From NCBI RefSeq assembly GCF_001815935.1, contig NZ_KV823410.1, positions 1-64,000 on the forward strand: a stretch of DNA of 64,000 nt. Reading direction: 5' to 3'. The notes under the pieces were generated by a model. It did not search any database. It was not told where the DNA came from and worked only from the letters and a program-made list of their open reading frames with translations. Shown here piece by piece: positions 44,904 through 58,147 of the stretch. The stretch's first letter is position 1. Every line of letters begins with the position of its first letter. This DNA is from Corynebacterium sp. HMSC04H06. GTDB taxonomy: Bacteria; Actinomycetota; Actinomycetes; Mycobacteriales; Mycobacteriaceae. A program made the translations under genes and the position numbers.

Positions 44904-45887
44904 ATGCTGCCCAAATCCCGCATCATCTCCGTGATCGTTCTAGGCCTCGGCATCGCTTTGATTGCCGCGGGCGCGCTCGCGCCTGTCTTCCTAGACCTGC
45001 GGGCCAAGCTGCCGCTGGACGCCGAGTACACCACGTTTAGCTTCAGCGACCAGGGCGGCCGAGCGCAGACCGTGAGTGAAGAGGGGACACAGCCCTACGA
45101 GGGCCCGCTGGCCTACCAGCTGCACTACGACACCGTGGATCCCTCCGGCAAGGAGGATGCTTTCCTGCGGGTCGGGCAGACCACCGTGCGCGGCACCGAG
45201 GCCGACGCCGGGGATGTGGAGAACCTGGTCAGCGCCCAGGTGTGGAACTTCACCATTGACCGCGTCAGCGGCGCGGCACAGGGCAAGGCACGCCTGAACC
45301 ACACGATCGCCTCGCCGGCGGCGGAGGTGGCCGTGGACGGCTACTGGCTGAAGTTCCCCTCGGCGGCGGAAAAGACCACCTACCCGGTCTTCGACCCGAC
45401 CCTGCGCCAAGCGGAAGACGCCGTCTTCGCCGAGGAGCAGGAGATAGATGGCCGAGAGATCTATCGCTACGACCAGGAGATAGCGCCGGTCAACGTCGCC
45501 ACGCTTTACGCGGGGATGGGCAATACCACCCAGTTCGAGACCCCCGACGGCGGTACGGAGCCGGGCTACCTGTTCCACTCCGGCAAGCGCAGCATCTACG
45601 TCGACCACGCCACCGGCATGGTGGTGGGCATGGATTTGGACATCGACGACTACTATGGCACCCGGGAGGGCGAGCGCCGCGAGGACGCCTTTGTGTTCCA
45701 GGCCTCCACCTCTGACGAGGATCGCGCCCAGCTCATTGAGCAGGCCGGCCAGATTCCGGATCCGCAGGCCGCGAATATCGCGCGCTGGATTGGCTTCGGC
45801 CTAGGCGTTGTCTTGACCATCATCGGGCTACTGGGAGTCTTCGGAGTTTTCGGTCCGCGCGTCCAGAAGGTCAAGCGGGCCCTCTAG
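44904..45887 (+). CDS. DUF3068 (PorA-family) membrane protein
   Basis: 327 aa. N-terminal membrane helix near residues 7-30 (VIVLGLGIALIAAGALAPVF), a large extracellular beta-rich domain (30-290) and a C-terminal helix near 297-315. This layout matches the actinobacterial DUF3068 family, sometimes called PorA-family though distinct from the small PorA porin. Role in the mycolate cell envelope is suspected, not proven. ATG 44904 follows TAAGAT (44890-44895) by 8 nt. Confidence 0.8.
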   Translation: MLPKSRIISVIVLGLGIALIAAGALAPVFLDLRAKLPLDAEYTTFSFSDQGGRAQTVSEEGTQPYEGPLAYQLHYDTVDPSGKEDAFLRVGQTTVRGTEADAGDVENLVSAQVWNFTIDRVSGAAQGKARLNHTIASPAAEVAVDGYWLKFPSAAEKTTYPVFDPTLRQAEDAVFAEEQEIDGREIYRYDQEIAPVNVATLYAGMGNTTQFETPDGGTEPGYLFHSGKRSIYVDHATGMVVGMDLDIDDYYGTREGERREDAFVFQASTSDEDRAQLIEQAGQIPDPQAANIARWIGFGLGVVLTIIGLLGVFGVFGPRVQKVKRAL

Positions 45888-45986
45888 GTCCGGGTCTGGG
45901 CTTGGGCTTGCGACTGTGTCTGGTCCGCCCGCGCCCGCTGCGTGCGAGCAAGAACCCGGCCGGGCACATAGACGATCGCGCGCGTC

Positions 45987-46015
45987 TTTACAAATCGCCG
46001 GATTTGATATAGGCT
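45987..46015 (+). promoter_or_regulatory. Candidate rpoB promoter, long leader follows
   Basis: TTTACA (45987-45992) and TAGGCT (46010-46015) are spaced 17 bp, a good housekeeping promoter. It would give an rpoBC leader of about 200 nt (46022-46218). A second TTGACA at 46085-46090 has a TATCTG 14 bp downstream, less well spaced. I see no gene in 45888-46218. Confidence 0.5.
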
Positions 46016-46218
46016 GTTTCGTTGCGCTGGAATCCGGATCCCCAGTGCACATTTAGCCTTGGCACGTGGTGATGGTAAAGCGACTTGACAAGGTGATTTT
46101 GTGCTATCTGAGCCCGCTGATTCCACAGCAGACCGAATGCTAAATCTACCAGCGGTTTTGCTTGCTCGCCCCTCCCAGGCGGGTTAGTGATCCGCGTGAG
46201 GTGCTGGAAGGACCCATC

Positions 46219-49200
46219 TTGGCAGTCTCCCGCCAGACCAAGTCAGTGGCCAATATCCCTGGAGCCCCGAAGCGTTATTCGTTCGCTAAGATTAGCGAGC
46301 CGATTGCGGTTCCGGGCCTCCTTGACTTGCAACTTGATTCTTTTGCATGGCTCATCGGCACGCCGGAGTGGCGTGAGCGCCAGCAGGCTGAACGTGGCGA
46401 CGACGCGCGCGTTACCTCTGGCCTGGAGGACATTCTAGAGGAATTGTCCCCGATCGAGGACTACTCGGGCAATATGTCCCTGTCGCTGTCCGAGCCGCGC
46501 TTCGAGCCGGTGAAGAACACCGTCGACGAGTGTAAAGAAAAGGACATCAACTACTCGGCGCCGCTCTACGTGACCGCAGAGTTCATCAACAATGACACCC
46601 AGGAGATTAAGTCTCAGACGGTGTTCATCGGCGACTTCCCGATGATGACCGACAAGGGCACGTTCATTGTCAACGGTACCGAGCGTGTTGTCGTCTCCCA
46701 GCTCGTGCGTTCCCCGGGCGTGTACTTTGATCAGACGATCGACAAGTCCACGGAGCGCCCGCTGCACTCCGTGAAGGTCATCCCGTCCCGCGGCGCTTGG
46801 CTCGAATTCGACGTGGACAAGCGCGACACCGTCGGCGTGCGTATTGACCGCAAGCGCCGCCAGCCGGTCACCGTGCTGCTCAAGGCCCTGGGCTGGTCCG
46901 AAGAGCAGATCCGTGAGCGCTTCGGCTTCTCCGAGCTGATGATGTCCACCCTCGAGTCCGATGGCGTTGCCAACACGGACGAGGCCCTGCTGGAGATCTA
47001 CCGCAAGCAGCGCCCGGGCGAGCAGCCGACCCGCGAGCTGGCTCAGTCCCTGCTGGACAACTCCTTCTTCCGCGCGAAGCGCTACGACCTGGCCAAGGTC
47101 GGCCGCTACAAGGTCAACCGCAAGCTGGGTCTGGGCGGCGACCACGACGGCCTGATGACCCTGACCGAGGAAGACATCGCCGTCGCGCTGGAGTACCTGG
47201 TACGCCTGCACGTCGGTGAGCGCGAGATGAAGGCGCCGAACGGTGAGATGATCTCCATCAACACCGACGACATCGATCACTTCGGCAACCGTCGTCTGCG
47301 CACCGTGGGCGAGCTGATCCAAAACCAGGTCCGCGTGGGCCTGTCCCGCATGGAGCGCGTCGTGCGCGAGCGCATGACCACCCAGGACGCGGAGTCCATC
47401 ACGCCGACCTCGCTGATCAACGTGCGCCCGGTCTCGGCAGCTATCCGCGAGTTCTTCGGTACCTCGCAGCTGTCCCAGTTCATGGACCACAACAACTCGT
47501 TGTCCGGCCTGACCCACAAGCGCCGCCTGTCCGCACTGGGCCCGGGCGGCCTGTCCCGTGAGCGCGCCGGCATCGAGGTTCGAGACGTGCACCCGTCGCA
47601 CTACGGTCGCATGTGCCCGATTGAGACCCCGGAGGGCCCGAACATCGGCCTGATCGGCTCGCTGGCTTCCTACGCCCGCGTGAACTCCTTCGGCTTCATC
47701 GAGACCCCGTACCGCAAGGTCGTCGACGGCAAGATCACCGACCAGGTCGAGTACCTGACCGCCGACGAGGAGGACCGCTTCTCCATCGCCCAGGCCGAGG
47801 TCGAGCAGGACGCCGAGGGCAACATCACCGGCGACCGCATCGAGGTCCGCCAGCGCGACGGCGACATCGCCGTGACCGATGCTTCCGGCGTCGACTACGT
47901 GGACGTCTCCCCGCGCCAGATGGTGTCCGTGGCTACCGCCATGATTCCGTTCTTGGAGCACGACGACGCTAACCGTGCACTGATGGGCGCGAACATGCAG
48001 CGCCAGGCGGTGCCGCTGGTGCGCTCCGAGTCCCCGTACGTGGGCACCGGTATGGAGCAGCGCGCGGCTTACGACGCCGGCGACCTGGTCATCACCCCGA
48101 AGGCCGGTGTGGTCGAGGACGTGACTGCGGACCTCATCACCATCATGGACGATGAGGGTCAGCGTGATACCTATATGCTGCGCAAGTTCGAGCGCACCAA
48201 CCAGGGCACGAACTACAACCAGACCCCGCTGGTGTCCATGGGCGACCGCGTCGAGGCCGGCCAGGTGCTGGCCGACGGCCCGGGGACCCACAACGGCGAG
48301 ATGTCGCTGGGCCGCAACCTGCTCGTGGCGTTCATGCCGTGGGAAGGCCACAACTATGAGGACGCCATCATCCTCAACCAGCGCATCGTCGAAGAGGACA
48401 TCCTGACCTCCGTGCACATTGAGGAGCACGAGATCGATGCCCGCGACACCAAGCTGGGCGCCGAGGAAATTACCCGCGAGATCCCGAACGTGGCCGAGGA
48501 CGTGCTCAGCGATTTGGACGAGCGCGGCATCATCCGCATCGGCGCCGACGTCCGCCCGGGCGATATCCTGGTCGGTAAGGTCACCCCGAAGGGCGAGACC
48601 GAGCTGACCCCGGAGGAGCGCCTGCTGCGCGCCATCTTCGGTGAGAAGGCCCGCGAGGTGCGCGACACCTCGATGAAGGTCCCGCACGGTGAGGTCGGCA
48701 AGGTCATCGGCGTGGCTCGTTTCAGCCGCGAAGACGATGACGACCTGGCCCCGGGCGTCAACGAGATGATCCGCGTCTACGTGGCCCAGAAGCGCAAGAT
48801 CCAGGACGGCGATAAGATGGCCGGCCGCCACGGCAACAAGGGTGTTGTCGGCAAGATCCTGCCGCCGGAGGACATGCCGTTCATGGCGGACGGTACCCCG
48901 GTCGACATCATCCTGAACACCCACGGTGTTCCGCGTCGTATGAACATCGGCCAGGTCCTCGAGGTCCACCTCGGCTGGCTGGCTCACGCTGGCTGGAAGG
49001 TCGACGTCGACGATCCGGCAAACGCCGACCTGCTCAAGACCCTGCCGGAAGAGCTCTACGACGTTCCGGCCGACTCGCTGACCGCCACCCCGGTCTTCGA
49101 CGGCGCGACCAACGAAGAGATCTCCCGCCTGCTGGCGTCCTCCCGCCCGAACCGCGACGGCGACGTCCTGGTTGACGGCGAGGGCAAGGCCACGCTGTTC

Positions 49201-49698
49201 GACGGCCGTTCCGGCGAGCCGTACATGTACCCGATCTCGGTCGGCTACATGTACATGCTTAAGCTGCACCACCTGGTGGATGAGAAGATCCACGCCCGTT
49301 CGACTGGTCCGTACTCCATGATTACCCAGCAACCGCTGGGTGGTAAGGCCCAGTTCGGTGGCCAGCGCTTCGGTGAAATGGAGGTGTGGGCCATGCAGGC
49401 ATACGGCGCGGCCTACACTCTGCAGGAGCTGCTGACCATCAAGTCGGACGACGTGGTCGGCCGCGTGAAGGTCTACGAGGCCATTGTGAAGGGCGAGAAC
49501 ATCCCGGATCCGGGCATCCCGGAATCCTTCAAGGTGTTGCTCAAGGAGCTGCAGTCGCTGTGCCTGAACGTGGAGGTCCTGTCCACCGACGGCACCCCGA
49601 TGGAGCTTTCCGGCTCGGATGAAGACGACATGGAATCCGGTTCCTCGCTGGGCATTAACCTGTCCCGCGATGAGGGTTCCGCCGCCGACATCGCCTAG
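46219..49698 (+). CDS. rpoB: DNA-directed RNA polymerase subunit beta
   Basis: 1159 aa from TTG 46219. I chose it because AAGGA lies 6 nt upstream and M. tuberculosis rpoB also starts with TTG; GTG 46201 ([12 protein letters not shown]) is the start often annotated in corynebacteria. The rifampicin pocket reads [20 protein letters not shown]: the resistance positions Asp516, His526 and Ser531 are wild type, but His replaces the usual Gln517 (E. coli numbering). C-terminal clamp-connector regions are complete, for example [18 protein letters not shown]. Confidence 0.97.
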   Translation: MAVSRQTKSVANIPGAPKRYSFAKISEPIAVPGLLDLQLDSFAWLIGTPEWRERQQAERGDDARVTSGLEDILEELSPIEDYSGNMSLSLSEPRFEPVKNTVDECKEKDINYSAPLYVTAEFINNDTQEIKSQTVFIGDFPMMTDKGTFIVNGTERVVVSQLVRSPGVYFDQTIDKSTERPLHSVKVIPSRGAWLEFDVDKRDTVGVRIDRKRRQPVTVLLKALGWSEEQIRERFGFSELMMSTLESDGVANTDEALLEIYRKQRPGEQPTRELAQSLLDNSFFRAKRYDLAKVGRYKVNRKLGLGGDHDGLMTLTEEDIAVALEYLVRLHVGEREMKAPNGEMISINTDDIDHFGNRRLRTVGELIQNQVRVGLSRMERVVRERMTTQDAESITPTSLINVRPVSAAIREFFGTSQLSQFMDHNNSLSGLTHKRRLSALGPGGLSRERAGIEVRDVHPSHYGRMCPIETPEGPNIGLIGSLASYARVNSFGFIETPYRKVVDGKITDQVEYLTADEEDRFSIAQAEVEQDAEGNITGDRIEVRQRDGDIAVTDASGVDYVDVSPRQMVSVATAMIPFLEHDDANRALMGANMQRQAVPLVRSESPYVGTGMEQRAAYDAGDLVITPKAGVVEDVTADLITIMDDEGQRDTYMLRKFERTNQGTNYNQTPLVSMGDRVEAGQVLADGPGTHNGEMSLGRNLLVAFMPWEGHNYEDAIILNQRIVEEDILTSVHIEEHEIDARDTKLGAEEITREIPNVAEDVLSDLDERGIIRIGADVRPGDILVGKVTPKGETELTPEERLLRAIFGEKAREVRDTSMKVPHGEVGKVIGVARFSREDDDDLAPGVNEMIRVYVAQKRKIQDGDKMAGRHGNKGVVGKILPPEDMPFMADGTPVDIILNTHGVPRRMNIGQVLEVHLGWLAHAGWKVDVDDPANADLLKTLPEELYDVPADSLTATPVFDGATNEEISRLLASSRPNRDGDVLVDGEGKATLFDGRSGEPYMYPISVGYMYMLKLHHLVDEKIHARSTGPYSMITQQPLGGKAQFGGQRFGEMEVWAMQAYGAAYTLQELLTIKSDDVVGRVKVYEAIVKGENIPDPGIPESFKVLLKELQSLCLNVEVLSTDGTPMELSGSDEDDMESGSSLGINLSRDEGSAADIA

Positions 49699-49714
49699 CA
49701 ACTCTGCTTTAGGT

Positions 49715-49738
49715 CCGCCGCTGGTTTCCCAGCGGCGG
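49715..49738 (+). other. Perfect hairpin in the rpoB-rpoC gap
   Basis: CCGCCGCTGG pairs exactly with CCAGCGGCGG across a TTTC loop, 10 bp. There is no T-run, so it is more likely an RNA processing or mRNA-stability element than a terminator. It lies 70 nt before the rpoC start. Confidence 0.55.
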
Positions 49739-49808
49739 GCAAGGAAACAAGTTACTTTTTCAAATGCCAACAATTCCTCGTTAAACGAGGATGAAAGGGA
49801 GAATTTAC

Positions 49809-53801
<3,993 letters not shown>

Positions 53802-53844
53802 AGGAAGTACTCCCGCGGTCTAACCGCACACATTCGGTCTGCAC

Positions 53845-53891
53845 AGCGGCCCCGCACCTCCTACACGGGAGGCTGCGGGGCCGCTGTCTAT
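53845..53891 (+). terminator. Terminator after rpoC
   Basis: AGCGGCCCCGCA and CCTCC pair with GGAGG and TGCGGGGCCGCT, long stem with one bulge and a TACAC loop. A weak TCTATGTT follows. Ends the rpoBC operon. Confidence 0.75.
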
Positions 53892-53955
53892 GTTCGCTGT
53901 CCTTGCCAAGGCATAATCCCGCCAGGGCCTCTGGCCCACGGCCCGAGGGAGGGGG

Positions 53956-54600
53956 TTAAAGCCAGCCGTTGTCCTCGGCCGCGGCGACTGCGGCGTGCCG
54001 GTTGCCGGTGGCGGTCTTGGTCATGATGGCGGACAGGTGATTGCGCACGGTGCCCTCGCTTAAGTGCAGGGCCGCGGCGATGTCGCGCACGCTGTCGTAC
54101 TCAGTCGCGGCGTGGCAGACCTCTATCTCGCGCTGGGTGAGCGGGTTGGGCGGGCTAAAGAGGGCTCGCTCGGCCAGTCCCGGATCGATGACGCGGTGGC
54201 CGGCGTGGATGCGGCGTACGACGTCGGCGAGGGAATCCGGCGGGGTATCCTTCATGATGAAACCGGAGGCCCCAGCGGCCAGTGCGCGCTGCAGGTAGCC
54301 GGTGCGCCCGAAGGTGGTCACGATAAGAACCTGGGTCTTGCCGGCTCCCAGCAGCCCTGCGTCGCGCAGCTCTTTGGTAGCTTGCAGGCCGCTGGTGCCG
54401 GGCATCTCAATATCCATGATGAGCACGTCCGGCCGGCACCGGCGTACCTGGGAGAAGATCTGCGCGCCGTCGGCGGCCTCGCCCACGACCTCGAGGTCTC
54501 CCTGCAAGCTCAGCAGCGCGGCGAGCGCCCCGCGGACCAGGTTCTGGTCGTCGGCGATGAAAACCTTGATGGGGGCCTTGGCTCCAAAGTCTTTAGTCAT
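53956..54600 (-). CDS. NarL/LuxR-family response regulator
   Basis: 214 aa. Receiver domain with phosphoacceptor Asp in DVLIMDIEMPG near residue 61, acidic pocket IADDQNLVRG at the N-terminus and Lys in IMKDTPPD. The C-terminal LuxR helix-turn-helix reads NPLTQREIEVCHAATEYDSVRDIAAALHLSEGTVRNHLS. The start overlaps the kinase stop (ATGA), so translation is coupled. It likely controls the ABC exporter in the same operon. Confidence 0.92.
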   Translation of the reverse strand: MTKDFGAKAPIKVFIADDQNLVRGALAALLSLQGDLEVVGEAADGAQIFSQVRRCRPDVLIMDIEMPGTSGLQATKELRDAGLLGAGKTQVLIVTTFGRTGYLQRALAAGASGFIMKDTPPDSLADVVRRIHAGHRVIDPGLAERALFSPPNPLTQREIEVCHAATEYDSVRDIAAALHLSEGTVRNHLSAIMTKTATGNRHAAVAAAEDNGWL

Positions 54601-55658
54601 GACATATCCACTTCAATCCGGGTCCCTCGGCTTGGTTGGGAGGTGATGCCCAACGTACCGCCGGCGTCTTCGACTCGGGCGCGCAGGCCCGCTAGCCCGT
54701 TGCCCGGGGAGATGGTGTGGCCGATGCCTTCGTCGCCGACGACGAGGCGTGTGGGCGTGACCTCGATCCAGGCCTGGCGAGCCCGGGCGTGCCGGAGGAT
54801 ATTGGTCGTGGCCTCTCGTACCGCCCAGGCATACAAGACCTGATGCTTACCGGCGAGCTCTTGGGCGCGGGAGGGCTCCGGGACACGGGCGGCGATGCCC
54901 GCGGCGTGTAGCGCGTTTTCGGCATTGGCTAGCTCCACCGCCAGCTGCGGCTGGCGCAGCGCGGTCACGGTGGCGCGCACTTCGTCCAGGGAGGAACGCG
55001 TCAGCTCACTGATGGCGCGCAGCTCCTCCTCGGCCTTTTCCGGAGCGAACTGGAGCTGCCGCCGGGCGAGCTCGGACTTGAGATTGATGACGGTCAGGGA
55101 CTGCCCCAACAGATCGTGGATGTCGCTGGCGATGGCCTCGCGCTCGCGCGCCAGCCGGAGGCGGCTCTCGGCGCTGCGCTCCGCGGCCTTCCTATCCTCG
55201 AGGCTCTTGTTGAGCACCATGAACGCCGGGGTGCACACGGCCAGGCCGGCCAAGGCGAAGGCGTTCGGTGGCTGGAAGATGATCAGGAGGATCACCGTGA
55301 AACCGGCTCCGCAACCGACCATGGCGTAGCCGGTCATCCCAGGCGTGACGTAGAGAAAGACGGCCGTGAAATAGGGCAGGAAGACCAGCACGTACCAGCC
55401 GATCAGCGGCAGGAGTGCTAGCGGACTGATCAGCAGGACGGCGCACCAGGGGAGTACGAAGAGGGGCAGGCGCCGGTGGGGTACTGATGCGTGGTAGCCG
55501 GAACCTAGGGCGTAGGCGAGGGCGAAAAACACAAAGCCGGCAGCGACGGTTGTTAGGGCTGTGCCGTTGAATTCTGAGAACAGGATGGGCACGAAGGAAA
55601 ACAGCAAAAAGACGAGCCAGATGCTGCTCTTGGTGGCGTCGCTGCGGGAAAAATGCAT
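54597..55658 (-). CDS. Sensor histidine kinase (HisKA_3 type)
   Basis: 353 aa. Four or five membrane helices in the N-terminal 135 residues form the sensor; a short cytoplasmic coiled coil follows. The phospho-His is in ASDIHDLLGQSLTVINLKSELA, and the ATPase part shows VREATTNILRHARA and GDEGIGHTISPGNGLAGLRAR. This is the kinase partner of NarL-like regulators. ATG 55658 lies 8 nt after the permease stop. The signal is unknown; a membrane or drug stress sensor is typical for ABC-linked kinases. Confidence 0.9.
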   Translation of the reverse strand: MHFSRSDATKSSIWLVFLLFSFVPILFSEFNGTALTTVAAGFVFFALAYALGSGYHASVPHRRLPLFVLPWCAVLLISPLALLPLIGWYVLVFLPYFTAVFLYVTPGMTGYAMVGCGAGFTVILLIIFQPPNAFALAGLAVCTPAFMVLNKSLEDRKAAERSAESRLRLAREREAIASDIHDLLGQSLTVINLKSELARRQLQFAPEKAEEELRAISELTRSSLDEVRATVTALRQPQLAVELANAENALHAAGIAARVPEPSRAQELAGKHQVLYAWAVREATTNILRHARARQAWIEVTPTRLVVGDEGIGHTISPGNGLAGLRARVEDAGGTLGITSQPSRGTRIEVDMS

Positions 55659-55666
55659 GAGGCGGG

Positions 55667-56455
55667 TTAGCGTCCCTTCTGGCGGCGGTTGAGCAGTATG
55701 AAGGTGATGACGAAGATAGCAGCCCAGGCGGCGATGTTGGCTAGGGCGTTGGGGAGGGCTTCTTCGTGGTAGTAGGGTTCGTCGGAGATTATTTGTACCC
55801 CGTCGGTGAGGGGATAGTTGGCTAGGGCGTTGGCGCCGTAGAGGGGCGTGAAGCGCCCGAAGTCGAGCATACCGGCACTCAGCGGCATGAACATGTTGGC
55901 GGCGAAGGCGAAGACCACGATGAGCGTGGAGGCGATCGTAATCGCGCTGTCGGAGCGGAAAAGCTCCCCGAAGGCCATGCCGTAGACGCCGAAGGGCAGG
56001 GAAACGGCGATGCAGAGAAAGAAGCAGGCGGCCCACGCGCTCGCGGTCATGGTGGCACCGGTCAGGGCACCGGCGATGAAAACCGCCACCACGGGGAGGG
56101 TGCAGCGCAGCGCCAAGGACAGCACCTGGGCGGTCAGGTAGTGGCCCGGGGTGGTGGGGGTAAGCGCTAGTTGGCGGCCCCAACCACTGCGACTTTCCAC
56201 GACCGTGCCTCCGGCCGCCGCGGTCGCGGCGATGACCGCGCCGTAGAGCGCCATGGAGACCATGACGAAGGCTTTCGGGTTGCCGTGCGCAAAGTCCGGC
56301 ATGGACGAATAGTCTTGCAGCGCGCCGAAGAGCAGGTAGAAGCCGACTGGCATGACGACAGTGAAAAAGACGTTGGTGAAATCCCGGAAGGCGCGCTTGA
56401 GGTTTAGCGCCGTCAGGGAGCGGACAGGCGTGGCAGCGGATGCGGTGGTGGTCAT
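55667..56455 (-). CDS. ABC-2 type transporter permease
   Basis: About 262 aa, six helices, ABC-2/DrrB family, with the cytoplasmic N-terminus TALNLKRAFRDFTNVFFTVVM and the linked pattern YGAVIAATAAAGGTVVESRS. Works with the ATPase 16 nt upstream as an exporter. The frame extends upstream; ATG 56455 gives a normal start, with AAAGGA further upstream. Substrate (drug, lipid or peptide) is not visible. Confidence 0.88.
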   Translation of the reverse strand: MTTTASAATPVRSLTALNLKRAFRDFTNVFFTVVMPVGFYLLFGALQDYSSMPDFAHGNPKAFVMVSMALYGAVIAATAAAGGTVVESRSGWGRQLALTPTTPGHYLTAQVLSLALRCTLPVVAVFIAGALTGATMTASAWAACFFLCIAVSLPFGVYGMAFGELFRSDSAITIASTLIVVFAFAANMFMPLSAGMLDFGRFTPLYGANALANYPLTDGVQIISDEPYYHEEALPNALANIAAWAAIFVITFILLNRRQKGR

Positions 56456-56471
56456 TCCTGTAATTCCTTTC

Positions 56472-57308
56472 TTAGGCCCATCGCGTAGGCCAAGTCGTGA
56501 CTTCGGAGTTCTTCGCGTGGGTCTCCTCCGGCCGCAGGCCGGCGTGGAGGTCGGCGGTGAAATCGGGGGCGATGTAGCGCAGTACCGCCTCGTCGAGGCT
56601 CGGGTAGCTGCCTTGGACTTCCGCCACGGTGCCGTTGGCGGTGACAAGGCCGTCCTGGAGGATGACTACGCGGTCGGCGTAGCGCTGGGCCTCCTCGAGG
56701 TAGTGGGTGGCGAAAATGATGGTCTGGCCTTCTCGCGCCTGGTAGCGCAAGGTGTGCCAGAATTCGTGGCGGGTGTAGATGTCCATGCCGGTGGTGGGCT
56801 CGTCCAAGATGAGGAGGTCGGGGCGGGGCAGGATTGCCAGCGCGAAACGCACGCGCTGCTGCTCCCCGCCGGAGCACAACCGGACCTTACGGTTTTGGAT
56901 CTCAGTCAGCCGGGTCTCCTCCATGACTTCGCGCACGACCTCATCCAGCGGCGCGGACCGCGGGTGCAGCCCGGCTATAGCGCGTACGGTTTCCTCGACC
57001 GTGATGTCGGGGAGAAGTCCGCCGGACTGCATCACCGCGCCCACGCGCGACGTCTTCGCGGCCCGGGCGGGCGGCCCGCCAAAGAGCTCGATGGTGCCGC
57101 TGGTTGGTTCGGTCAGTCCTAGCACCATGTCGAAAAGCGTTGTCTTGCCCGCGCCGTTGGCGCCTACCAAAGCCACAACCTCCCCAGCGGGGATGGTTAG
57201 GTCAAGGTCCCGGATGGCGTTGACCCGCTTCTTGCCGCGCCCAAAGGCTTTAGTCAGGTGCTGAATCTCAATAGCTGGGGTGGGGGTGCTGTTCGTTCTC
57301 GCGTTCAT
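56472..57308 (-). CDS. ABC transporter ATP-binding protein (DrrA-like)
   Basis: About 278 aa. Walker A GANGAGKTTLFDMV, signature CSGGEQQRVRFAL (Cys replaces the usual Leu-Ser opening), Walker B LLILDEPTTGMD, H-loop IFATHYLEEA. The C-terminal part beyond residue 215 matches DUF4162-like tails of drug exporters. ATG 57308 is 6 nt after GATACT, so it may be leaderless. First gene of the exporter and two-component operon. Confidence 0.9.
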   Translation of the reverse strand: MNARTNSTPTPAIEIQHLTKAFGRGKKRVNAIRDLDLTIPAGEVVALVGANGAGKTTLFDMVLGLTEPTSGTIELFGGPPARAAKTSRVGAVMQSGGLLPDITVEETVRAIAGLHPRSAPLDEVVREVMEETRLTEIQNRKVRLCSGGEQQRVRFALAILPRPDLLILDEPTTGMDIYTRHEFWHTLRYQAREGQTIIFATHYLEEAQRYADRVVILQDGLVTANGTVAEVQGSYPSLDEAVLRYIAPDFTADLHAGLRPEETHAKNSEVTTWPTRWA

Positions 57309-57365
57309 GCCCCGAGTATCGGGGAGGAGAACAAGGGGTGTGTAGGCCAAAGATCCAGACATAGG

Positions 57366-57381
57366 CATGACAAATGTCATG
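57366..57381. promoter_or_regulatory. Palindrome upstream of the ABC/two-component operon
   Basis: CATGACA-AA-TGTCATG, a perfect 7 bp inverted repeat centred about 65 bp upstream of the ATPase start, where an activator would sit. It is also 70 bp upstream of the TPP riboswitch. Candidate site for the operon's own NarL-type regulator; inferred. Confidence 0.5.
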
Positions 57382-57462
57382 GGTCGGGATCTTTACCCCC
57401 GCTCAGGCAGGGGATTTTGTCGTGCGAAGGGGCTTGCTATGCTAAACGCCTGTACAACTAAA

Positions 57463-57556
57463 CAAACGCGGGAGCTGTTGGCGGCAACGTCCAGCGGCTG
57501 AGATGGCCTTGGGGCCGAACCGTAGAACCTGATCCGGGTAATGCCGGCGCGAGGGA
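57463..57556 (+). ncRNA. TPP riboswitch (THI element)
   Basis: Shows the conserved core of the thiamine pyrophosphate riboswitch: CTGAGA at 57498-57503 and GAACCTGATCCGGGTAATGC at 57525-57544, ending GCGCGAGGGAGG, which contains the Shine-Dalgarno sequence of ykoE. TPP binding would be expected to hide it and so repress translation. A promoter with TATGCT at 57438-57443 lies just upstream. Confidence 0.93.
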
Positions 57557-57562
57557 GGAAAA

Positions 57563-58147
57563 ATGCCGAATAGGCTTCATTGGCGTGTTGTAGACATCGT
57601 GGTTGCATCCATCTTGGGTGTGGCCTGCGGTCTGATTTTCTTGCTGTGGAACACCGTGGGGTACGCGTGGTTCATGGCCATGGATAGTCTCACACCGGGG
57701 CTCGGGGGACTGGCCACCGGTATCTGGCTGTTGGGCGGCGTCATTGGCGGCTTAGTGATACGCAAGCCGGGCGCGGCTATCTTCGTCGAGGTCCTGGCGG
57801 CCTCTGTCTCCGCGGCGCTGGGCAGCCAGTGGGGTATTGAGACGCTCTACTCCGGCCTGGCCCAGGGCCTGGGCGTCGAGATCGTCTTGGCGATTTTCGC
57901 CTACCGGAACTTCAAGCTGCCGGTGGCGGCGCTGTCCGGCATCGGCGCGGGCATCGGAGCGTTCATCCTGGAGCTGTTCACGTCCGCCAACCTGGCCAAG
58001 TCGCTGGAGTTCAACCTCATCTACTTGTCCTGCCTGATGGTCTCCGGCGCCATCCTGGCCGGCGTGCTCGGCTACTACCTGGTCCGCGCCCTAGCGCGCA
58101 CCGGCGCCCTGGACCGGTTTGCGGTAGGCCGGGAAGCCCGTGCCTAG
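57563..58147 (+). CDS. ykoE: ECF transporter substrate-binding (S) component YkoE
   Basis: 194 aa with about six membrane helices, YkoE family: VASILGVACGLIFLLWNTVG near the N-terminus. In other bacteria YkoE-type systems take up thiamine or its hydroxymethylpyrimidine precursor. ATG 57563 sits right after the riboswitch's GAGGGAGG. The control by TPP supports a thiamine-related substrate. Confidence 0.9.
   Translation: MPNRLHWRVVDIVVASILGVACGLIFLLWNTVGYAWFMAMDSLTPGLGGLATGIWLLGGVIGGLVIRKPGAAIFVEVLAASVSAALGSQWGIETLYSGLAQGLGVEIVLAIFAYRNFKLPVAALSGIGAGIGAFILELFTSANLAKSLEFNLIYLSCLMVSGAILAGVLGYYLVRALARTGALDRFAVGREARA

Noticed and set aside
46435..49773. Long minus-strand ORF opposite rpoB (over 1100 codons), and similar long antisense frames opposite rpoC
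   Set aside because: Shadow frames caused by high GC in the third codon position; Val/Leu/His/Arg/Gln-rich translation without domains.
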